Below are positions 55,812 to 64,000 of a stretch of 64,000 nucleotides of DNA, piece after piece. Both the position numbers and the translations under genes were made by a program. Source of the stretch: Serendipita indica DSM 11827 (lineage: Eukaryota; Basidiomycota; Agaricomycetes; Sebacinales; Serendipitaceae); NCBI GenBank assembly GCA_910890315.1, contig CAJVGD010000042.1, forward strand, positions 186,001 through 250,000, read 5' to 3'. Position 1 is the first letter of the stretch. Every line of letters starts with the position of its first letter. A model generated the notes under the pieces. The model was not told where the DNA came from and did not search any database. It worked only from the letters and a program-made list of their open reading frames with translations.

Positions 55812-57514
55812 TGATCGTGGTGGTGTGTCGGTATGGGCACTTGCAAAGGTTGTTCCTCGGCTGATCGTTCGTGAGCAGTCCTAGTACAGGGTACCGGTTG
55901 TATCAAAGAGTCGTATAAACGTGACAGATGTTGTATATCGCACGAGTGGGGTCCGACTTGGGTTATGCCAGTAAAGGTCAGGACCAGGTTGGTGCAGAGA
56001 CTGGAGTGATGGACTTTCGTTGCTGTTAGGCCAGTCAAAGTCAGAAAACCTGATGAAAATCGTCGAATAGGCGTACAATAAACTTTCGTTCGTTGCCACT
56101 TCCCCTACCTCAGCCATCAGTCTGCAAACGAGGGAGCGCACCATCAGACATGTAGCTGCCTAGACACTCTCGGTGTTAGGACATTCATGACCCGAGACGA
56201 GGACCTGTGTCGTACATGACGCGAAATTGAGAGTGCCCATCAGTAGATACTGGCTCTGGTCGCTTACCATGACCATCTTCTGATAGGGACCTAGTCGGAA
56301 CCTGCATCTCGACCCAAGTAGACCACGCGCGGCTCAAGGGTGAAGAACTCGAGGCCCTACCAACGACACTCCCTTTCTCCTGGCAGGACTGGGTAGGTTT
56401 CAAAAAGTAAGATGTATTTACCATGACCTGTTAGGAATTCGTTACAGTCAGGGGGAGAGCAAGATGACTTGATGGAAAGCCGACGATGAGAGTACGGTTG
56501 AGACGCACGCAACCCCCCCGTTGGGCTAGAACTGCTGGGTCCGTGTTACATCACAGCTACTTGCCTATCTGTCGTTCTCCCAACGTTCACTCTTGAATAA
56601 TTGGCCGTTCGAGAACACTAAGCTGCACTCGTGAGTCAGTCGCCCGCCCAAAAGGTCAGAAAACGAATGCACCACTTTCCTTTACTCGTATTTCGGGATA
56701 TCCAGCTCGTCTAACGTGATCTTCGGAGGCGACGTGGAGACGTCTGCGGGATGGCTGACGATGTGCGGGGCATTCAGACATAGGCGTTGAATAGATGTAA
56801 GAGTCAGGTATTGACCATTCTGATGACGATCATGGCGTTTGTGCCTCTCTGAACAAAGCTGAATGCGGTTCAGAAGTGAGGGACAGAAGAGTAGTGACGT
56901 TGTGAATTAACAGCATGACAATAAATTGATATAGCATTATTCGTCATTGGCCCATTTGCCTGTCGACTGGTCAAGTGTCGTGGAGATCAAAGTTGTATTT
57001 CGACCCAGCCTCGATACTTTCGACGTTGGACTCGACGCCTTCGACTGGCTGATTTGGCCACGATCAATATTCATATGGAGTGCACCAACAATCAAGTAGG
57101 AGACACTTCCCTCTTGTGCCTTGTAAATGGCCATCCTAGCGTCCATCAATCTCTGCGAGCGGCCGGAAGAACGTAAACCGGCACAGAAAGAAGAACATCG
57201 ATCCCATCTGTCAAATTGATATCCATAAGGGAGCACATAGGCACTCGTCGACGGTGCCCAATGCTCTACGAGACTTTGGACATGCCATGCCGACTTGGTA
57301 TTGGTCGCTGAAGGATGTGGAAAGGCATTCTGACGATGAATTCAGGACCGGCAAGTACTTTATATAACACTGGGAATGTATGTAATGAACACAATGACCT
57401 TAGAATTGTACCTCCGGCGCCATGCGGGTGGTCGCACAAGTGAAAGCACGAAGGTTTGGTGTCGTTTTCAGCCAATATATACATTAAATGTCCTATTTCG
57501 ATCACAAAACCCGA
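55812..57514 (-). other. 5' flank of NLR copy B and duplicated block X, copy 2
   Basis: 55812-56386 is unique and holds the copy B promoter; no gene is seen in it. 56387-57514 is block X copy 2. Here the reverse strand stays open across HWAPSTSAYVLPYGYQFDRW, RMAIYKAQEGSVSYLIVG and HMNIDRGQISQSKASSP (57345-56937). It is open again at 56850-56700 with NAPHIVSHPADVSTSPPK and LDELDIPKYE before a gtaaag donor. The gene is unknown. Differences between the two copies are often conservative, suggesting it was once functional. Confidence 0.45.
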
Positions 57515-58135
57515 GTGGAACGTGCGCAAGCATCAGCCAAATGCGGGTCGTCGCCTTCCAGAGTGCGACTGACAAAGAGCCAGGTCGAGGAGGGAAAGCG
57601 GTAGGAAGTGCATACCGCACGCCGACCATGGCAAGTAACTAGGTCGGTTCAACCTCGCAGTTCATACCCAGATAATTCTCGAGTTGATTGTTTGGGCAGG
57701 CAAATGACTCGCTGCTTCGGAACGCGATCGTTGTTTCGGATTGATGAAGAGATGGCGAATGTGGTTCCGAGTGGGAAATCAACGTCCCCTTTGCCGTTCC
57801 TACTCACGGTATACCTCAGAAGGTGGAGTTGGGACAGGAGCGAACCAAGTGCAGGGTTGGAAAGCACGTGAACAGGCAAACTTTACTATCAAAGAAAATG
57901 AATTCAACGTGTGGGAGATGGGAGGCGTGACAAGAGTAGAGAGTACGAGTCGCCCTTTTATGGGAAGCTAGATGAGGGAGGAGCGAACACGGCAAGGACA
58001 CGTACGCGCTTTTCGGTCTAATCAGAGGACCTGGAGAGTCTGGTACATACGCAAAGCAGGTATACGCGCTGGTTGTCGTAGCATTCTTAGGCGACTCGCA
58101 GGAGCGGCAAGGTCAATCAGAGTTTAAAGTCCTGG
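57515..58135 (+). pseudogene. Remnant of the STE3 receptor tail, copy 2
   Basis: A second copy of the receptor's 3' end, with pieces SLFRIDEEMANVVPSG and TIKENEFNVWEMGGVTRVES. A deletion relative to copy 1 removes the bases encoding RTSFGSSP. It leads directly into the 3' flank of NLR copy C. Confidence 0.8.
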
Positions 58136-58185
58136 TGAACGGTAGCACTTGTTTCATATTCTAGAACGATACAATTACACATTTA

Positions 58186-61100
58186 CTACGAATTTGTTCG
58201 TACTTTTGTCCAAGATGTCCCGCATTGAAAATGAGTGAAATCGAGGTGGGTCGCACGTAGGTGACTCGATGTCGGCATAGTCAGAAGGAGATCTGGATTC
58301 TGGATTCCATGACGATTGGGAGGTGGTACCCAGAAAATGAATCGACCAGAAGACTGTACCCAGCCGTCGGGCAGCAGAGAACATTCACCGACCCCAGGTA
58401 CAAAAATTGTGGATTTGACAGAGGTAGATTTGCCATGATCCGAAGATGCAGAGTGAGTATTTGTAGCGTCGAGATTAGCTGTATTTGATATACAGTAAGC
58501 GACTGTCACATTGTGACCTACAAGGCAAAGAAGTATACTCACAATTGTGCACCCTCCAGATTTGGATTGTGCTGCCACTTGAACCAGAGATAGCTCGCGT
58601 ACAATCTGGCGAGAAACTACGAGGGCTGATCCGGGCTGGATGACCGTGGAGTGGCTCTCCCAATGACTGGCCAGTCTCTGCATCCCACAGTCGAATTGTC
58701 TTGTCAAGTGAACCAGAGATGATTCGCGAGCCATCTGGCGAGAATGCGACAGCCATGACCCAGCCTTGATGACCTCGGAGTGGCTCTCCTAATGGCTGGC
58801 CAGTCTCTGCGTCCCACAGTCGAATTGTCTTGTCAATTGAGCCAGAGACAATTCGCGAGCCATCTGCCGAGAATGCGACAGTGCTGATCGAGTCTTGATG
58901 ACCTCGGAGTGGCCCTCCCAACGGCTGGCCAGTCTCTGCATCCCATAGTCGAATTGTCTTGTCATGTGAGCCAGAGACAATTCGCGAGCCATCTGGCAAG
59001 AATGCGACAGCACTGACCGAGTCTTGATGACCTCGGAGTGGCTCTCCCAACGGCTGGCCAGTCTCTGCATCCCATAGTCGAATTGTCTTGTCATGTGAGC
59101 CAGAGACAATTCGCGAGCCATCTGGCGAGAATGCGACAGCGGTGACCGAGTCTTGATGACCTCGGGTGGCTCTCCAACGGCTGGCCAGTCTCTGCATCCC
59201 AGTCAAGTGTCTTGTCACCTGAGCCAGAGACAATTCGCGAGCCATCTGGCGAGATGCGACAGCAGTGACCCAGTCTTGATGACCTCGGTGGCTCTCCCAA
59301 CGGCTGGCCAGTCTCTGCATCCCACAGTCGAAGTGTCTTGTCATCTGAGCCAGAGACAATTCGCGAGCCATCTGGCGAGAATGCGACAGCGGTGACCCAG
59401 TGTTGATGACCTCGGAGTGGCTCTCCCAACGGCTGGCCAGTCTCTGCATCCCACAGTCGAATTGTCTTGTCATCTGAGCCAGAGACAATTCGCGAGCCAT
59501 CTGGCGAGAATGCGACAGCGGTGACCGAGTCTTGATGACCTCGGAGTGGCTCTCCCAACGGCTGGCCAGTCTCTGCATCCCACAGTCGAAGTGTCTTGTC
59601 ATCTGAGCCAGAGACAATTCGCGAGCCATCTGGCGAGAATGCGACAGCCCAGACCCAGTCTTGATGACCTCGGAGTGGCTCTCCCAACGGCTGGCCAGTC
59701 TCTGCATCCCACAGTCGAATTGTCTTGTCACCTGAGCCAGAGACAATTCGCGAGCCATCTGGCGAGAATGCGACAGCCCTGACCCAGTCTTGATGACCTC
59801 GGAGTGGCTCTCCCAACGGCTGGCCAGTCTCTGCATCCCACAGTCGAATTGTCTGTCACGTGAGCCAGAGACAATTCGCGAGCCATCTGGCGAGAATGCG
59901 ACAGCCGTGACCGAGTCTTGATGACCTCGGAGTGGCTCTCCCAACGGCTGGCCAGTCTCTGCATCCCACAGTCGAAGTGTCTTGTCACCTGAGCCAGAGA
60001 CAATTCGCGAGCCATCTGGCGAGAATGCGACAGCGGTGACCCAGTCTTGATGACCTCGGAGTGGCTCTCCCAACGGCTGGCCAGTCTCTGCATCCCACAG
60101 TCGAATTTTCATGTCAGCTGAGCCAGAGACAATTCGCGAGCCATCTGGCGAGAATGCGACAGCCCTGACCTGGTGTTGATGACCTTGGAGTATTCTGGGG
60201 AGCCCAGGATACGTCTCGTCAAGACCCCTCGTCACTTTCAATGCATGAATATGCTCTTCCGTGCCTTCAATACGCAATTCTGACCCTCTCGGGCTGAATG
60301 GGAGTGATGAGATGTATATATGCGGAGCGCTGTCCTGGATAGGCACAGAAAATGCCATCAAAAACCGCCTGATGTCATTCATCCGATGCCTGGTCTCCTT
60401 CTCAATCTAGTCTTGCTTTAGTCAACAGAATGGCTTAAACAAATCACTCACACTCTGACGTTGTGCAGCAGCTCGAAGTCCAGATACTGCTCGCATCACT
60501 CCTCCTGTCACACTCAATACCTCCATCCAATAGAGTGCAAAAGGACTTTGACTATATGTGCCAGTTCGCTCTGTAGCTCGTGTCCTGAGCCATCATCCAT
60601 CGCTGACACATGGAACGGCCAGTGCAAACTGGCATAGCAAAGCCTCCGTGAAATGAATTTGCTTACCCGCGCTTCGAGGTCTGGAATCTGCCTATTCAGA
60701 TAGAAGGACGACTCGATTTGGCATATGTTGAACTTGAGACCTTCTGTTCTCGATCGGAGACGATGGAACACATGAACGACTTGACCATGCGCGTGGAGAT
60801 TTTGATATGGATCCTATCGCTCATCTGCCGTGGGGCAACGCAGCATCGACGAAGGTATTCGACGAACGTGGGATGGCGGAACTGGATCAAATTTGTCGAT
60901 TGGATCCACCTTGAGTACGGTTCCTAAAATCGTACCATTGCTTTGACATTCCCTTGTCACTTTGGCATGTTTAATGGTCCTCCAGATCGCCGCTGGTGAG
61001 TGGCTCAAATGCAGCGAGCAGCATACCGAGCATTTCACCAATCACTGGTTTGGACGTTTGGTCGATGCGCTCAATATGAGGTCATATACACCGTCGATGG

Positions 61101-62767
61101 CTCCAGGCTGATCAATGGATCAGTCGGTCATATATATCTCGGGATCGAGTGCCAAGATTCATCATTGAACATCCGACATGCAGTGCTCGCCCAAATGAAC
61201 AGCCCGTTGGCTGTTGACCAACTCCGCCTCTTATCGAGGATAGTTCCACCAAGCGATGGTGGATGTAGGCCTGTATCATCGATATTATCGCGATGGCTGG
61301 TATCGTGGAGGCGATCTGTCAATTTGGCCTTTATCGAAAGCGGCTGTAAAACCTTTTCGATGACAGGGTCTGGCGACTTGTTATAAATATTCGAAGATTG
61401 TTGCTCTGTGCGGCAGCAGAGAGTCTCGACCAGTTCTTTTCTCTGTCGTCGACTTGCATTCATCTATTGCGTCGATAACAAGGATGGATGTGTGTTGATG
61501 CTGAAGTGGCCCGGTGATGAGCATTCGGAACTGCTCCTCAAACGAACTTCGCAGGAGGCAGGGTTTCGCTTCCAGGCCTCCGCGATGTAGGCGCCAGCTT
61601 GGGATGTATTGAACAAGTTCTCTGGCAATGGTGGAGCAAAACTTGTCGGTATTTGATCCATTCGCTGATCGTCATGGAGAGAAAAATGTGCCACCCAAGA
61701 TTCCTCTTCCTTCCATGCTTCTACGGCAGACATGGCGACTGTCGATTTTCCAGAGCCGGCTATATCGCAGAGCCAAAAGATTGGCTTCGGTGACTCCTTG
61801 TTGGCTGCCCAGCGCCAGATCGTCTCGAGGACAGCCTGACGGGTTCCTTTGAGACAAGTATTGTGGACGGAAGATGCGGCCGAGGCCACCATTGGCAATT
61901 GTTGTATGGTAGCGTAATCGGCTTTGAATGGGTCTTAGCGAGCTTGTTGGACATCAATGATCCCACGTACCTTCTGTCAGGATGATATCCACCTTGCGTT
62001 TGATATCTTTGGTGTGGTTCTGGATGGCTCTAACACCGTGTGCAGTATACATATTCAGTGCATCCTTGATATACCGTAAGATCATGTAGATTGCAGGCGA
62101 GGCTCGTACCATAAACTGCCCATGCCGGTCCTCAAGTTTTTTATTGTACTTTTGGATATCCCCAGCATCAATCTTGATTGCACCGATTGCTGAAAGTCCT
62201 CCGATGACTTTGCTACTGTGCTTTCCCCTCGAATCAACGATCTTGTCATGAAGATCTTCAAGGAGTCTGTCGTGATCAGTACAATGAAGACGATTCCCAT
62301 ATAGTCACGTACTTGACGTAACGGATGAGTGGTTGGCTGAATGCCTCGTCAAAGGGCCCGTCGATGTCCTCTGGAGGATTGCGTTCAAACAAGGTGATTT
62401 GCTCCTCGAGAGCCGACAGATAGTCTTTAATACGTTGGATGAGATCTAGCCAAGCTTCTTGATTACTCTTGATACCCTGGTATCATCAGTTGATTAGACC
62501 AGTGATAAGCCAGTCTCGTTATTTTTGCTAGCTCACTTGAACGGTGTCGAGGATCGTTTTGGTCGCTCGACAAGCAGCTTTAAGAGGGCTTAGTATATCG
62601 GATGCCTCTGCTATATTTGCCATAAAGTCGACGAACACGTTGGCCGCATCGGCCACTTTGTCTCCCCTCCTGGATGGGCCCTCTTGAGTGGAAGATGATG
62701 AAGATCTTGGAAGATCGTCTTTTTTTGCGTGAGATTTCTTATTACTTTTGAATAACTTGAACCGCAT
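58186..62767 (-). pseudogene. NLR copy C: helical N-terminus + NACHT + 13 WD40 repeats, frame-disrupted
   Basis: Reverse strand. Exon 1 (62767-62537, MRFKLFKSNKK...) and the next exon from 62476 (GIKSNQEAWLDLIQRIKDYL) encode a basic, Ser-rich start and amphipathic helices like the N-terminal domains of fungal STAND proteins. A third exon (DKIVDSRGKHSSKVIGG, AIKIDAGDIQKY) joins in phase 1 to EADYATIQQLPMVASAASS and NACHT: Walker A CDIAGSGKSTVA, Walker B ILVIDAIDECK. About four small indels occur: two around 61.59-61.65 kb in NACHT and several in the WD40 array. The C-terminal exon (58186 to about 58488) with DGWVQSSGRFIFWVPPPNR is intact. Downstream of NACHT it parallels copy B closely; upstream it is unrelated. 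Confidence 0.7.
58590..60200 (-). repeat. WD40 array of NLR copy C, 13 repeats of about 129 bases
   Basis: Thirteen 43-codon units near-identical to those of copy B. Single-base losses sit near 59166, 59173, 59204, 59254, 59287 and 59851 (for example CGGAGTGG to CGGGTGG and CGGTGG). The reading leaves the WD40 frame and returns to it; because the unit has no stop in the other reverse frames, one long open frame survives. The last unit is diverged (RSFSPDCTRAISGSSGSTIQ). Confidence 0.9.
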
Positions 62768-63231
62768 GATGGACTGGCGGATAAGCAAGATCCAAAGGAG
62801 GCTGGAAGGCCATATTGGCCCTTGTCGGCCACACTGCCTTGCACAGTAGCGCTTATAACCCGGCGACCGTCGAGGCCAAGTCTGAGCGAGTTTTAGGTGT
62901 TTACTTGCATCTTGGACTTGTTCTCTTCATCTACTTATCTCTTTGTTGACGACGCACTAACTAGCGTCGTTCTTTACACTCTGTTTGGCCGTCGATGAGT
63001 TATCCACAGGTATGTCAACATTTCCCGTGTAAATACCGAGCACTAGCGACGTCGGCCACGCTCACCGTCTCCGTTCATCTGCCGCCCATTAAATACGCAC
63101 CTTGTCCCCGACCGCGTCCATCTATTCTCCTTGGAGAGGAGAATATACGCGTATTCTACTCCTTAGACGACAATATTTCGTCGAGACAATCTCATTTTCG
63201 TATTCTGTGATTCCAAAAGCTATAGCCGCTG
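62768..63231. other. Divergent promoter region
   Basis: Lies between the reverse-strand NLR copy C and the forward gene at 63232. It contains pyrimidine-rich sequence at 62920-62940. No gene is supported. Confidence 0.5.
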
Positions 63232-64000
63232 ATGGAAAACCCGTTCGACCATCCGCAGGATCAGTACCTGCCGCGTCAGAACCAATCTGGCTCACCATGG
63301 AATGCCAATAATCCGAGTAATACTGGTGCTCCTCCGCCTCCGCCAAGACCACCGAGCAACCGCGCTCCCAACAACCAGGGAGCGTATTCGCAGGGCAGCT
63401 ATACGCCTTATAGTGCTGGAGGCGCTGGATATGGATACAACTCGGGTATGTCTACGTCTGTTTGTCGGTCTCGACCAGCTGGCACCCAGCCCAATCTGCA
63501 ATGTCTACGGTGTTGGATCAACGCGAGCTGACGCGTATATTGGAATAGGCTATGACAACCCCTACGGAGGATACTACGACCAACCGCATACGACAATCCC
63601 AACAGGCTGTTCACATCCACGGGCCAAATCGTCTCGAACAAGCCCGTCGATCAGAATCCAAAGCCATTCATCGCACCAGGAGGTCAACACACGAGCCTAT
63701 AAAATGTCATACCCACCTTTTCATCGTCGACGCCTGACCACGGAGGGTACGATACTGCGCCTCCGCCATGTAGCGGCGCAAACGAGCTGGGTGTGCTAGG
63801 GAATAACAATGGACCACCATACTCGGCCGTTAATCCCGACTGATACAACTTTCTGCGCCTCTCCCAGGACAATCGATGTCTTCTACCCCGGCGCCTGCAG
63901 TCTCGCCTTCGACCTTCTACAAGCCTGACTGACGGGCGGATACGTATAGGTATGGTCGTACCTCGCAGCGTATACCGAGCCGTTACAAACCCAAGAAGCG
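63232..64000 (+). CDS. Pro/Asn/Tyr-rich protein, 5' part (runs past window end)
   Basis: Exon 1 is 63232-63445. MENPFDHPQDQYLPRQNQ is followed by APPPPPRPPSNR and AGGAGYGYNS. A gtatgt donor and an acceptor near 63548 lead to GYDNPYGGYYDQPH, which keeps the composition. After about 63600 the composition-matching reading (RLFTSTGQIVSNKPVDQNPK) is in another frame and later meets stops. Either more short introns exist or an indel has occurred. Such Pro/Gln/Tyr-rich starts occur before membrane enzymes of the fungal cell wall, but nothing downstream is visible to decide. Confidence 0.5.

Noticed and set aside
1-64000. CRISPR arrays, bacterial-type operons, integrases or transposases
   Set aside because: Direct repeats present are WD40 units, segmental duplications and a tRNA-like tandem; no spacer-repeat structure, transposase catalytic motif or terminal inverted repeat was recognised.

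Overview
The window looks like a gene-dense, repeat-rich accessory region of a basidiomycete (Agaricomycete) nuclear chromosome. The evidence is many short introns (about 35-120 nt) with GT-AG or GC-AG ends, nuclear-type tRNA genes, and gene families typical of mushrooms and their relatives: leucine-rich F-box proteins, a STE3 pheromone receptor, NACHT-WD40 NLR-like proteins and CaaX-tailed Rho-like GTPases. The F-box sequences resemble those I associate with Rhizoctonia/Ceratobasidiaceae, but that placement is inference.

Layout. 1-0.6 kb: 3' end of a cytochrome P450. 1.0-2.3 kb: a multi-pass membrane protein. 3.3-11.2 kb: F-box genes and remnants, including a 2.4-kb segmental duplication. 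13.4-16.7 kb: a very enlarged Rho-like GTPase with long Ser/Pro/acidic inserts and a CaaX end. 17.2-17.4 kb: tRNA-Val and tRNA-Glu. 17.5-19.1 kb: an unresolved membrane-protein-like stretch. 22.8 kb: a small secreted Cys-rich protein. 23.5-24.3 kb: a 198-residue degenerate Rho-like GTPase. 24.4-40.3 kb: eight F-box loci on both strands, a second segmental duplication, a small membrane protein and three tRNA-like elements. 40.4-44.5 kb: four head-to-tail Rho-like GTPases with identical intron positions. 46.1-48.6 kb: a STE3-type pheromone receptor with a long cytoplasmic tail. 48.6-62.8 kb: three copies of an NLR unit (NACHT plus WD40), each preceded by a copy of the receptor's 3' end. 63.2 kb to the end: the start of a Pro/Asn/Tyr-rich gene.

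How it may fit together. F-box proteins would supply substrate-recognition subunits of SCF ubiquitin ligases. NLRs with hypervariable WD40 arrays are self/non-self or stress sensors. STE3 receptors sense mating pheromones. The Rho-like proteins keep most GTPase landmarks and a prenylation motif, but all six have lost the canonical switch-II DTAGQ, so they look like GTP-locked or non-hydrolysing signalling proteins. No direct functional link between these groups can be shown from sequence alone.

Many loci carry one- or two-base indels, often in homopolymers or inside near-identical repeats. Some apparent pseudogenes may therefore be assembly errors. Exon models were built by hand from splice signals and phase. 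Those with consistent phase across all exons (both single Rho-like genes, the four tandem ones, STE3 and most F-box genes) are the most reliable.
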